Shown here: positions 21,187 to 33,699 of the stretch, piece by piece
Position numbering within the stretch: the stretch's first letter is position 1
Layout of the letters: the number at the start of each line of letters is the position of its first letter
Origin: Balamuthia mandrillaris
Taxonomy: Eukaryota; Discosea; Longamoebia; Balamuthiidae
Direction of reading: 5' to 3'
NCBI GenBank assembly: GCA_031835245.1
Contig: JAVKOQ010000031.1
Location: 248,001-312,000, forward strand
DNA length: 64,000 bases
Notes under the pieces: generated by a model
Seen by the model: the letters and a program-made list of their open reading frames with translations, nothing else
Databases searched by the model: none
Told to the model about the DNA's origin: nothing
Translations under genes and position numbers: made by a program

Positions 21187-23480
21187 ATGTGGTCGTGTAT
21201 GGGGCTGAGAAGCGGAGGGGAGCGGTTTTGCAGGAGGGCGGTCTTGGGGACGACGCGTCGCAAGGGCACTCGCTGGAGTGAGCCTTTCACGATTCTCTCT
21301 TCTCGCTACTACTCTTTTGCTCCAGCATCGTCCGCGGATTTTAATGACACTGAGGCAGCACAACAGCCACAACCACAAGAACAACAACCGCCAACCACAG
21401 AACCTCAACGGGTGTTGTACGTTGGCTCCGTGTGGCCGGAGGAAGAGAGCTCGGCGGCGGGTGTTCGGACGTGGCAACTGCTTCGTACGATGCAGGCCAA
21501 AGGCTGGCACGTTCATTTCGTCTCGGCTTGCAAGGAAAACAAGTTTATGCACTTGTTGCCTGGTTCGTTCACTTTGTTCCCTCTTTTTGTCGTACACAAG
21601 AATAAGAGTGCTCATCGTTCACCTCATCAATTTGTTTTTTTTTTTTTTGAAGAGAAGGGAATAGAAGCAAGCAGAATATCGGCGAGTGATGACTCTTTGG
21701 ACACCTTGTTGGGCAACGTAATGCCACACTTTGTACTCTTTGATAGGTTTTTGATGGTACCAGACTGCTTCTCTCTCTCTCTCGCTCTCTTTCTGTTTTG
21801 TTTGTTTCTCTCTCTTTCTCTCTCTTGTGATGACTTTAACGTTGATACGATTTCTTATTACCTCCATCCACGTTGTAGGAAGAGCAGGTTTTCTTCGTTT
21901 CTGTCTTTCTTCTTTTTTCTTTCTTCTTTCCTCTTTCTTCTTTCTTCTTACCAATGGGAGTGATAGTATGGTTGGCGAGTGAAAAGCAAATGGCCAGATG
22001 CCACACGAGTTATTGATATGCAGGACTGTCATTTCCTTCGCACCCTACGACAAAATGCTTTAGCGGATGGTCTTCTTCTTTTCACTTCTTTTTCCTTCCT
22101 TTATAACATTCTTCTTTGTCTTGTGCTTATTTACAGGGAAGAGTATTGCTGAGATAAAGGACCTGCGCCCAAGCCTTGATGATGATGCTGTTCTAAGAGA
22201 GATATCTTCTATCCACCGCTCTGATCTCACCTTTGTCATATCCAGCTTTGAACATAAAATGCTTCGAGATAGCCTCCATGTTCCTTTCCACAAGGTGCAT
22301 TTTAAGAACTTCCTTTGTTCTTCTTTTGTTCTTTCATTCTTTCTTTCCTTCTTTTTCTTATCGGTGTAGCGAAATTATTTTTCTTATTTTTTGTTGTCTC
22401 GTTACAGCTGAGTATGTTGCCGTTTTGCTTCAACAAATCAGAGAGGGAGACAAAGGATGCAAGAAGGAACTTTCGGTATCGCCACCATTTTGTGATGCTG
22501 GGCAACTTTCGTCACGCGCCCAACCATGATTCCGTCCACTGGACCAAACGGGAGGTTTGGCCATTGATCCGTCGTGTCTTGCCCCAGGCGGAGCTGCACG
22601 TCTACGGCTCTTATCCTGACAAGGACTCTATGCTGGCCTCTGATCCTGAGGCAGGCTTCTTGGTGAAGGGGCCCATTCCTGCTCAACATCTTCGTTCTAA
22701 ACTTTCTCACTATCGTATCAATCTTGCTCCTTTACGGTTAGTTTCTCTCTTCTGCCTTTTAAAGAGTTGCGCGCTTGAGCATTTGTTTACACAGGTTTGG
22801 AGCTGGTATCAAAGGTAAGATTGCAGATGGATGGATATCAGGCACGCCATGCGTCACCACTCCCATCGGTTTGTTTGTTCTTTTATCCCTTTCACTTTCA
22901 AAATAAGCGAATGAACTCACGTTCTCTTTACGCGAACCTTTTTTTTTTTTGAAAGGTGCGGAGGGAATTTTTTGGAAAGGTGCGGAGGGAATGACGGCAA
23001 CACCCTCTTCTTCGGAGAAATGGGGAGGTTGTTATACAGCCACAACAGCAGAAGAGCTAGCAGAAACGGCAGTGGAGATATATAGCAACGAACACAAGTG
23101 GCAGCAGAGCCAACTCAATGGATTCCGATTATTGGAGCGGTTGTTCGATGGGCAGAAGAACGGGGCTAGAATGATTGATAACATGTTAGCAACGAGGCAG
23201 CAGCAAAACGAACAAAGGGCTAGAGATTGCATTCAGGCCATGTTGTGGTACAACAACAACAGAGCCACTGAGGTTAGTTTTTCTGCCAAGAGAAGAGACA
23301 AGAGGACAGAAAAGCGAGAGAATAAGAAACGAGAGAAGAGAACAGGAGAAGAGAAGAAAGTTTTCTGTACATGGGCTAACCATTTGTTGCTTTGGTTCTT
23401 TTGTTCGGTTGTTACAACAAAAAAAGTACTTTTCTCGGTGGGTCCAATTGAAGGAAGAGCACAGAAAACAACAAACATAA
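21187..23480 (+). CDS. GT4-type glycosyltransferase (GT-B fold), bacterial-like
   Basis: Multi-exon glycosyltransferase. The N-terminal Rossmann half shows VLYVGSVWPEEESSAAGVR and a long helix before GWHVHFVSA. The C-terminal half shows FVMLGNFRHAPN, AELHVYGSYP, and the nucleotide-sugar site LAPLRFGAGIKGKI plus GTPCVTTPIGAEGM, the usual group 1 signature. The last exon encodes YFSRWVQLKEEHRKQQT and stops at 23478-23480. A 9-nt microexon (21879-21887, EEQ) completes FDRFLM-EEQ-YGWR. The first 45 residues (MWSCMGLRSGG, RRKGTRWSEPF) are Arg-rich and could be a mitochondrial presequence, which would be odd for a glycosyltransferase. Donor and acceptor are unknown. It is convergent with the PTH2 gene (124 bp between stops). 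Confidence 0.8.
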
Positions 23481-23604
23481 CCAACGCCATAAAGCCATCC
23501 TCAGCAACCACCCTCATGCGTTGGCCCTTTTTTCCTTTCTCTTGTTCGTGTTCAAAAGGCAAAAAGCGTGCAATGCATGAACTACAGAGCATATCTTCTC
23601 TTCA

Positions 23605-24441
23605 TCAGTAAAGCTTGAACGAGCCAGTCACTTGGTCGACTTTGCTTTGAGGGCCTGTGTGGACAAGAAGGAAGGAAAAAAAAAGGATCAACAAAGGAAA
23701 GAAGAGAGAAAGAGGGAAAGAAAACCGGGCAACGTTACCTGGCCCTACAGCAATGACCGTCAAACTGCCGCTCTCCACTTGGGTCCTTCCCGCATCCGCC
23801 ACGATATGATACGGCACCCCAGCCTTTGATGCTGCCCTTTGGACTTCCATTCTGTCGGTAAACCAGCAACATAAACAGTTAACAAAGAAAGAAAGAAGAG
23901 AAAGAAGAGAGAAAAGTTACAAAGTGGCTTCATCGGGGATTTTAACGGCGATCTTAGGGGAGCCAAACAAGGCCCACCGCTTCACCGCCTCCACGCTCTG
24001 TTTCTTGGCGGACTTGTAGGCGCCGACGGCGGCATGGCCGCACTGAGCCGCCACTTTGCCGGCCTGCATCTTCAAGTCGCTGCGAACGCAGAGCACCATC
24101 TTGTAGCGCTCCCCGCTGTAGTCATCGGCTCCTTCTTCATCGCTGTCAGAGTCGTCATCATAGTCCTCATCTTCCTCGTCCTCGTCCTCGTCCTCGTCTT
24201 CAGCTTCGTCTTCCTCATCGTCGGGTGCTTGCTTTTCTGCTTTTGCGACTCGTGCTTCTTCTGTGGCTGCCCGTTTTTGTAGTTGTGGTTGCGTGGCGGC
24301 TTGTGGCTCTTCTTCTGAGGTCTTGTTGTGGATCCTCCGTTCGGTGAGCAGCAAGTAACAAGCGATGCCACCGGTAATAAAAGACAGCACGCAACACCCA
24401 AGAAGGGGCAACGTGTTGGGTTCCATCATCATCAGCAGCAT
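23605..24441 (-). CDS. PTRH2: Peptidyl-tRNA hydrolase 2 (membrane-anchored, acidic insert)
   Basis: Cleaves peptidyl-tRNA released by stalled ribosomes. Three exons close in phase (24441-23921, 23851-23739, 23654-23605), giving 227 residues. Residues about 10-33 form a transmembrane anchor ([21 protein letters not shown]), as in animal PTRH2 on the outer mitochondrial membrane. A charged linker follows (a run of about 30 Asp/Glu around residues 75-110), then the Pth2 domain: [63 protein letters not shown] and the end [10 protein letters not shown]. These are the family's catalytic and closing motifs. The long acidic linker is more extreme than I recall for animal homologues. Start ambiguity is small (ATGs at 24441 and the adjacent MMM). 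Confidence 0.93.
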
Positions 24442-24713
24442 CAGAATTTACAAACTAAGGTTCTCGGTGTGGTTTTTGTGTGTTTGTGTTGCGTTCCTCT
24501 TTCCCGTTTTTTCTTTCTTACTTTTTTCCCTGGAATGATCGGAATGTGCCCTATGTGAAATTTCCATTGCTGCGAGGGTTCTTTCGCAAAATAGTCCAAC
24601 TCCTCAAGCGGTGTTTATTCGTCGTATCCGCCATCCTACCCCCACACTTTAGTCCAAAGTCACAAGTTCAAGCAGTTGCTCAAGCCGCAGACGTTGCCAG
24701 TCCTTTCATCGCA
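24442..24713 (+). promoter_or_regulatory. uS11 upstream region with a GGAATG dyad
   Basis: GGAATGATCGGAATG lies at 24532-24546, the same spacing and near-identical sequence as the dyad at 9831-9845. A pyrimidine-rich leader (TCCTACCCCCACAC, TCCTTTCATCGCA) follows up to the uS11 start codon. Confidence 0.4.
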
Positions 24714-25593
<880 letters not shown>

Positions 25594-25845
25594 GCCTTGT
25601 GCGCTGCTTTTCACACCGTACCTCTTTGTTTGACTTGAGCAACGTAAAAAATAAAAAAACAAAAAACAAAAACCTTTGAACTTTTGCATCCTCTTCTTGC
25701 CCCTCTCTTCTGCTTCCTCTTGTCTCCCGAGGCACTCTCTTGCTACCTTTGTTTGGGTCTCCAAATGAGTGGCGCAAGAGCACATGTTGACCAGCCAAAT
25801 AATTAGCAAAAAAAAGAGAAGCAGAAAAGCCGAAACACAAGAGAG

Positions 25846-26660
25846 ATGGCAGAGGTATGCGCTATGCTCTTTTTTTTTTTGTAGAGCCAACATCTGTAGT
25901 GGGGGCATTGCGTAAAGTGTTGTGTTTTTGCTAACGGTTGTTGATAAGCAGCAAGGACGGTTATTGACGGTAGAAGAAGTGCAACAGATTTTGAAGGAGG
26001 TATGTTGCGATTTGTGTTGGCTCTGCCCTCAAACTCACGGTATCCTCACCTCGTAGGCTACGGAGGAGACGCTAATCGGCCAAACATATCACCATACATC
26101 GGTCTCTCAATGGACCAAAGAGATAATGGACACATGCATACGAAATCTGACGGCCCTCAAGAAACCGTATAAATACATCGGTTCGTGTCTTCTTTTGTAT
26201 TATTGTTTCTTTCACTTTTTGTTTCTTTTGCATTTTGTGCTTCTACTTCCTCTTCCTCGCTCTCCTCGCTTTCTTACACATTTTCCCTTGTCGTACCTCT
26301 GTTTGGTCTTTCTTCTTCGCTTTTGTTGTCCTCTCTGCTCTCATCTCACTCTTCTTGTTCCTCTCTCTTACGTCTCTCTCTCTCTCTTGCCCATTCACGC
26401 TGCTACTGTGCAGTGAGTTGCACGATATTACAAAAGAAGGGGACCGGTTTCCACTCAGCAAGTTCATGCTATTGGGATAGTTCTACAGATGGTACCGTCA
26501 ACCCACCTCTCCTTCCAGACTGCTTCCTCGCGCTAAACCCCTCTATTTATTTTTCTTTTCTGTGTTGTGTTGAAAAACAGCAAGCCATTCGTATCGGTTC
26601 GAGAACAAGACGCTGCATTGCATGACCACTGTATTTGCTGTTGGTGTACCTTTTGAATGA
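25846..26660 (+). CDS. DYNLT: Cytoplasmic dynein light chain, Tctex-1 type
   Basis: Adaptor subunit that binds dynein intermediate chain and cargo. Five exons close in phase (25846-25854, 25949-25999, 26057-26180, 26414-26491, 26581-26660) and give 113 residues, the exact family length. Motifs are [49 protein letters not shown] and the C-terminal beta strands [19 protein letters not shown]. The first exon is only 9 nt (Met-Ala-Glu). The ATG lies in GAGAGATGGCAG, a good context. Confidence 0.94.
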
Positions 26661-26708
26661 ATGAAGGAACTAAACTGTTTTTAATATCAAAAAAAAAAAA
26701 AGGAAAGA

Positions 26709-26744
<36 letters not shown>

Positions 26745-27380
26745 TTGTCGTTTCTTTCGTTCGCTCGTCTATCTTTGTGTTTGACCGCTTCAACTCAAAG
26801 AAAAAGGAAAAGCTCGTTGTCCCACTCGCCCCATCTTATCGACAAACAACTCAGAGAGACAACCATGCCCGCGGCCTTGCCCCTTTTCGCTTTCTCTCCA
26901 CAGGAAAAATTTCTGTCGACACTCGATCGGGCTTCCGATTGGAACACGTCACACTGCCAGACTGAAAAGGAAAATATGGCTTGATTCGGACCGCACCTCT
27001 TCGAAGAACATAACACAACTTCGCGCCTTTTTGCCATAGCAACTTCGTAACAACCAATGGATGCGAGCTGGAGTGACGTGAGCAGCAGATATCTTTCCTA
27101 AATATGAAGTCGGCGGTTCGGGTAAGTCTTTGCATCTTGAAAAAAATTTTCTGTTCTTCCATTTTCATTCTTTTTTGTTTGTACTCGTGTGCCTACCACA
27201 CTTGCCCTCTGTCTTCGTCTTCGTCCCTTCTGTTCCTCTATAGTATTGGCGTATTTCTTCTTGCCATACTTTTTTTCATTTGTTTTTCTTCCTTTTTATT
27301 TTTTTAACTTAATCTCTTCGTATTTGGTGTCTGGCGTCTATACACCTTCTTGTCTATATCCCTCTCTTTTATAATTATAC
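26661..27380 (+). promoter_or_regulatory. Promoter/5' leader of the Myb-C2H2 gene: CACGTCA sites, X-box-like element, possible 5'-UTR intron
   Basis: No coding gene is seen. A (CT)n tract lies at about 26711-26740. CACGTCAC occurs near 26945 and TGACGTG at 27074-27080. TTGCCATAGCAAC at 27031-27043 resembles an RFX X-box, and CCAAT lies near 27054. ATGAAGTCGGCGG at 27104 is followed at once by GTAAGT, which could be the donor of a 5'-UTR intron ending before 27381. Confidence 0.4.
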
Positions 27381-30300
27381 ATGAGCCTTGTTCCGTATTC
27401 GCAACCTTCCCCTCCTGACTTCTTTCCCGATCCTGCTACTGAACATCCTGCCCCTTTCGCCGATACCCTCAACAGTGCCTACGTCAACACAAGTGCAAAC
27501 TTTACGGCAAGTCAGTATTGGGAACACCAGGCGCATCCTTCTTGGACTTTGGAAGATACCAAACTATTACAAGAAGCTGTTAAGATACACGGTCCTGACT
27601 GGAAGCGTGTAGCGGATACTCCTTTTTCTCGGGCGCATGGTGCAGAGGTTTGTCCCTTTTCGTTTTTCTTTCTTTTTCATCTTTTAACAACCCGTCTCTT
27701 GTTTCGTTCTTGTCTAAACAATAGGAGTGTCACGCACGCTATCAATCACTAGTTAGCGTTTGCAACGCCCATTTTGTACAGAGCATGGACCCCTTCGACG
27801 AAGACAGGGGCACCGACCATAACTTTCACGACTCGACCGCCATCGTGGACATGAGTAACTACGTTGTCGGCGGGGAAGACAATGACGATGAAGACTTTTT
27901 GTGTGGTGCTGATGAGGACGCTCCATCGCCCATGGCAACTACCTCAACCTCCGCCTCAGCATTCTCTTCACAAGAAGACGAAGAGGAAGAAGGAGAGACC
28001 GACCCATTTGCAGGAATGGGTGATCCAACGTACAGTAACGCCGACGAAGACAAGCCCTCCGAGTCTAAGAGCTGGAAGGAGAACCGGCGGCGAGCTTTGG
28101 GATCCAATAGCAACCTCTTTAAGGCCAACTCTCAAAGCAGTTCGATGGATGATCTTGCGCAAGCGTTCAAGGATCCCAAGCTCTATCTCTCACTATGCCA
28201 AGAAGAGTCTCCCTCTCCTCCCTCTACCTCCTCTTCTCACTCGAACCTACCTCAGTTCGAGGACCTACTCAAGCTCGACGGTTCCTCCTCTGATCACTCT
28301 GCAATGCCCGAAGAGGATGGTAGTTCTCCGCACTTAGGCGGCGCGGGTGATAAGGGTCATGAAGCCGGTGTTGTTGAATATCCCATGAAGGCGCCCATGC
28401 TATCGACGATAAACGAGATGCCGGAGGAAGGACTTTCCAAGCAACTTATAGACTCGTCTTCATCTCCTACGTCTTCTTCAGCCTCAACGATCACCATAAC
28501 GAGTCCCTCTCAATGCCCGTCCCTGGGTGATACCATCGCCTCGGCTTCATCTTCTCCATCATCCTCTATTCAATCTTCTCTTCTCTCTGGTTCTGCTGCA
28601 GATTCAATTGCCATTGGGCCTACCACACAATTACTTTCGCAACCTACATCAGCATCTCCTTCTTCCTCTACTCCCTCAACGCTGAAGATAACTACTTCAG
28701 CACTTAAGAGAAAGAGCTCTGAGGAAACCAAGAAATCCACTTCTTCCTCTTCTCCCTCAATCAGTACCTCTTCTTTGCAATCAAGTTTGAACAACAAAAC
28801 AGGAAACAATAGCAGTATCTCCAACAATAACAACAACGCCAAAGGACTCAAGAAAAGACAAAGGAAGCGTCGAACAGCAGCTGAAATTGAGCGGAAGTTC
28901 AAGTGTGAGATGCCTAGCTGCTGCAAGTCCTACGGCTCTGAAGGCGCCTTGAAGATGCACATTAAACTGAAGCATCCAGGAGCAAAACAACCCAGCCTCA
29001 AAGTGACCCCCGGCCATCGAAACCCTCTTCATCCGCTCCTCCTCAACATGAACATGAATATGAACATGAACATGAGCCAATTCATAGCTCCCTTTGGCTT
29101 GCCTCAAATGATGGTCTCTTCTCCCGTCTTTCCTCAACACATCCTTCCAGCCCCCCAACAGGCCACCAACAACAGTGCTGCCGCCGCAGCTGCAGCTGCA
29201 GCAGCCGCTGCTGCCAGCAGCAACAACGCTCTGATGACAAACATGGTGACCGCCCTTGGCGGTCTAAACGGCTTGCAACTAGGGGCTGGCCTTGCCACAG
29301 GAGTTAATCCATTTTGTGACTTGAACATGGGCCTCGCGCCGGCCACCCTTCAACAACTGTTATTTCCTCAACTGCTGGGAGCTGGACAGGCTGCATTCTT
29401 TGCTCCCCCTTCCACCGGTCTTCCCACTTCGAACGCAGATGGTTCTTCCCATCTCTCACCCACCCCCTTTTGCTCGACTTCATCGGCCACCTCGGCATCT
29501 GCGCCATCCACATCGCTACCGGTTTTAACCTCCCCATCGTCAGAGGAGGGAACTGTCCCAACCACGGCGGGTCCTGCTGGCTTGACGTTTGACACACGAG
29601 GCGCTTTAGATGCTGCCACTCTCTCGGCGGCTTTGACTTCGCTCAACACCTCTTTGTCTTCTCTGGCCCCCGACATGCACCAACCCAAGCAGCAACAATC
29701 TCAACAAGAGAACAACAATGCCAACCAAGAAAAGACTTCCTCCTCAACAGAAAAGGAGTTGGTTTACATCGACACAACCAAACAGTTGCAAAGAGAGCAA
29801 CAGCAGCAGCAACCGCAACAACAGCAACAAAAGCCGCAACAGCCGCAACAGCAGCAACAGCAAAATAAACAACAACCAGTTCCCCCCGAAGAAGCGAAAC
29901 AAAACGCGGAGGCGGAAGCCATGGTAGCTGGGCTTTTGTCTACCGATGTTTATGCTCCTGAGAACAGCGCAGCCAATGGAGGTAGCGACAATTCTTTCTT
30001 CCAACAAGTGACTATCAAGTTGGAAAAGGAAACAAATGCAACGAACGATGAAGTAACAAGGATGGCAACACCAGAGCACGCGGAGGGAGGACAACACACC
30101 ATGGAAGCAGAAACGGCAGTGGCCTCACCCATTGAGGAGCATCAAGCTTCCGTATCGTCCCTCGAGCACGAGCCCGTTCACGATGAACAAGATGAACACG
30201 TGGACCATCATGCCTTTCTCACTTTGGAAGAGGAGGACAGAGGTCTTAATCTGCACGAACTCCTACAGAAGAGGCACCAAATCAAGCTGGAGAGACTGGA

Positions 30301-31621
30301 AGAACTTGGCCAATCGGACGTATTGCACCCCTTCATGATGGACGTGGAAGGCTCCATGCTCAACAGTGCAGCTATCAAGAAAACTTGCGAAGAGAGCGTC
30401 AACAGTACCACCAGCGGTTTAGGTAACTCTACAGGTCTGTTGCCTTCCTTCTATGCCCCCTCCAATCTGCTCTCCCACAGCCGCTTGAAGCTCAGTTCCT
30501 CCGACATCCACTCGGACGCGTTTTTCACTTCGTTTGCTCCTCCCTCGCCCACCATGTTTCCCTCCGTGCCCTCCTCCCTCTCCAACTCTGCCGTGTCTAT
30601 TCCTGCCTTTGAGTTTGCAGCTAACGCTCTTCAACTTGGAGAGGAGGCCGTCAGCGCCATGATGGCTGGTTACGGCGAGGAGGAAGGCATACATGCAGGA
30701 CCTCTGCCTAATGTGGAGACCCTCCTCATGCTTGCTGAGGAGGAGTACATGCATACACAGTACGCCATGGAGACCGCTGGTCTCAATGCCAGCGCTGTTC
30801 CAGTCCCTCCACGACAGGACTACTCCCTGCCGTATCTCAAGTTAGAGATAGGGTCCTTCTCGCATCAGACACAACCAGAGAACCACACGAAAAAAGGAGC
30901 GGCGAGGGCAACCTGCACCATCCACTTCCGATATGACAGCAAGGCACTGGAGTATGAGCTGCGCAGCTCTTCCAAGCGGGAGCTTGGCGACGGTGTCTAT
31001 GTGCGTTGCCCCTTTGAACACATTGTTGGGTTCGGGTTAGAGCAGAAGCCGGATCGAGACGTACTTATCATCGAGTTTGCACGGCCGCCATCCATCTGCC
31101 CTGCTGACAGGCCTCCCCAACAGAACTCCTCCTCCAGAAGAAAACGAAGACAGGGGTTGTCCAAACGGGCGGCTGCTCTGTTGGAGCTCTCTCGAGAGGA
31201 GGTGGGTCGTTGCAGGAGGCATGTCCTCCATTTCAGCAAAGAGCAGCTGAACTACCCATTGGAGATTCTTTTAGCCTGTGACATGCGGCTGAGGGAGCTC
31301 GCTCAGCTCGGATTGCCTCCAATCACGAACCCATTCTTCCCTGATGCTTGTCTTCCCTCGCAGCACAACGTTCTTCACCAGTTCCATCATGTTCATCCAC
31401 CTGCCCCCGTTCAGGAACCATCCTCCTTCCTTCAACTCCATCACTACCAACCTCCTTCTACTAGTACAGTTGGCGGAAATCCATCTTCGTCCTCATCTTC
31501 CTCTTGTTCCTCTTCGGCGTCGTTATCCATGTCTTCGTCGGCGGGAGAGAGCGGCTTGATGAGCTGTGTTGGCACGGATGACTTTGTGGTGGGAGAGCCT
31601 TTCTCTGCATTTGCCTCTTGA
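27381..31621 (+). CDS. Large regulator with a Myb/SANT domain and a C2H2 zinc finger
   Basis: Two exons (27381-27647 and 27725-31621) encode 1387 residues. The Myb/SANT repeat is at about residues 50-105, with WTLEDTKLLQEAVKIHGPDWKRV then CHARYQ across the splice. One C2H2 finger is at about residues 480-507 (FKCEMPSCCKSY, ALKMHIKLKHPG), preceded by a basic KKRQRKRR stretch. The rest is mostly low complexity: Ser-rich, a Met-Asn run, a run of about 13 Ala (near 29176) and poly-Gln (near 29800-29870). Residues about 1125-1295 look folded (ARATCTIHFRYDSKALEYEL, DGVYVRCPFEHIVGFGLEQ, VLIIEFARPPS, then RREEVGRCRRHVLHF-like helices). I do not know that domain. Nuclear DNA-binding regulator is an inference from the Myb plus finger combination. 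Confidence 0.82.
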
Positions 31622-31966
31622 CCCGATACGTTCGATGCGATAGAGAGGACGAAGGAAGGAAGTACTTGCGATTTGGTGAGCATACTATGTGCTGCATCAC
31701 GGTGCAAACGATTGTTGAATGCTTACGAACGATGGATGTGCGTATGGGTAGACGGATAGTGGATGGCAGACGCAGAGAACAGAAAAACAGAAAAACAGAA
31801 AAAAAAATAGAAAAGAACAAACACAAAAACAAACAAAAGAGAGAGAACCAACGTCGGTGCAACACGATGACAACCCATCGGCTGCAAAAGTAGCAAGCAG
31901 AGGAAAACACAAAGCAAAAACTGTGGCGTTGTGGACATGTTCATATATACAGCGCGTAGAGCGTGT

Positions 31967-32232
31967 TCACAACGGCAGCTTCTGCTCCTTCCACAAAGAT
32001 TTCACTTTTGCTGCTTGCTCAATCTGGAGATGGTGATCATTAGTGAGACAAGACGCACACATGTCGGCGTCTGTCATACCCCAAACACTTTAAAAAAAAT
32101 GTGAGGTTCTCTCATTCTCTCTCTCAGCCGTGTAAATAGAACGAACTCTGTGAGGAAATGAAAGGTGAATAAACGGCATCCTTTTAGTCTTTCATGATCC
32201 GTTGAACGTTAGTTATCGCTCTTTTGTTCCTT
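31967..32232 (-). CDS. Candidate last exons of an unrecognised small minus-strand gene
   Basis: A 36-codon frame at 32077-31967 begins MTDADMCASC and ends LWKEQKLPL. It has a CxxC pair and an amphipathic helix, and looks protein-like rather than repetitive. A splice acceptor (TTTTTTTTAAAG) lies just upstream. A plausible preceding exon around 32330-32232 (reading SVGEWEKSEG, then FSRGRSQIMWEGG) ends at GTTAAC in matching phase. The upstream (CT)n acceptor at 32335-32372 fits an intron. I could not find a convincing first exon, and do not recognise the protein. The evidence is composition and phase only. Confidence 0.25.
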
Positions 32233-32328
32233 GGTTAACCCCCCTCCCTCCCACATGATTTGCGAACGGCCTCGTGAGAAGGCACTGCACACAGTGCTCC
32301 CTTCGGACTTTTCCCATTCACCGACGCT

Positions 32329-32334
<6 letters not shown>

Positions 32335-32372
<38 letters not shown>
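32335..32372 (-). repeat. (CT)n tract, reading CT on the minus strand
   Basis: About 19 GA dinucleotides on the plus strand. Similar tracts elsewhere lie in introns with CT on the sense strand, so the orientation suggests a minus-strand transcript. Confidence 0.9.
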
Positions 32373-32374
<2 letters not shown>

Positions 32375-32545
32375 AGAAAGGAGAGCACAAAGGAGAGACC
32401 ACAGAATGCGAGCAGAGACAAGAGCAACTGGATACATTGGTGCAAGGCTTGGGCTTGAGGCCCGCCACCACCCGTTTTATTTTTTTTTTCTCTGTATCAA
32501 TTTGTACGAGAAGAAGAAGAAAGGGCCACCGCTAGCCAGAGAGAG

Positions 32546-33668
32546 ATGGAGAAAAAGGTAGCGGGAGTGTGTGCGGTGGACCAACTGCCCACCGAGGTCT
32601 TGTTCCTCATACTATCGAACCTCGGCAACGTGGGAGACCTGGTAGCGGCCTCGCTGGTCTGCAAGGAATGGTGCTCCGTGGCCCATGACCAGCTCATGTG
32701 GAAGGCTCTCTACTGGAGGCTCTCATTTCTTCATGTAGCCGCGCTCTTGTTCCCTCCTCTCTTTCGTCTCCTCCTCTCTTCTTTGCTCACTCACCTCGAC
32801 AAAAAGGGAGAAGAGGGAGCAGCTGCCGTTTTAACGCGATCTGCTGCAATGCTGATGGCTGCCGAGGAGAGCCAAGACTGGCGCAAGAAGTTTAGGGAGC
32901 GAGTGGCAGGCGATAAAACGTGGATGAATGGCAGGCATGAGCCCGTGTTCTTCAACCCGACGGAGGCTTCCGCCAAAAAGTACAACACCACGAAGGTGTC
33001 CTCCAGTTTTAGAGGCTGCGCCTTTTCGCCTGTCGTATGCTCTTCTCTCTTGTTTGTCTTTATTGCTTTCTTTTTCACTTACTCTGCATGCCTCTCTCTC
33101 GTCTCTCTCTCTCTCTCTCTCTCTCGTTTGTGCGTTCTGTTTTGTGTTGTTCTTTGGTCACCCTACTTTTTTGTGTATACCATCCAACAAGAACGAGCCA
33201 TTGTTTTCAACGGCTTGCTACAATGGAATGGCTTGCCTGTGCAATGCAGCCGCTCGCTCTCCCACCGAGAAGCTGGTTAAACAAGTTCAACTGATCGGGC
33301 GCCTTCACAGCACTCGATGGAACCTTGATGGCACCAAGGTCTTTCCTCTCATTCTGCTTCTTCTTTCGCTCTTCTCTCCTCATGTCTCCTCTCACCTTTC
33401 TCAATACCTTTTTTCTCCAAATAAAAGGTCATGTTTGGATCACACAACAACAGCTTGTCAGTGGTGGACGTGGAACGATGGGAACCACTCCATCAGTACG
33501 CTAATCAGTTCTTTGGAGGTTCGGATCGTGGGGCATTGGCCATCTCCCAAGAAGATCCAAACCTGGTGGCTGGAGGCGGCAATCCAGGCGCAGAACATGC
33601 CCTCTTTGACATTCGAGTCAAAGACAAACCTATCCGAACTTGGAAGGTTCGCTTCTTTCTCTCTCTTT

Positions 33669-33699
<31 letters not shown>

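Larger units (their letters stand above)
31622..32545. other. Intergenic region with a small minus-strand open frame and a (GA)n tract
   Basis: 924 bp between the Myb-C2H2 gene and the F-box gene. It has an AAAACAG-type A-rich run at about 31785-31845 and a (GA)n tract at 32335-32372. The GA orientation is the one seen in introns of minus-strand genes elsewhere in this window, so a minus-strand gene may be present; see the entry at 31967-32232. Confidence 0.4.
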
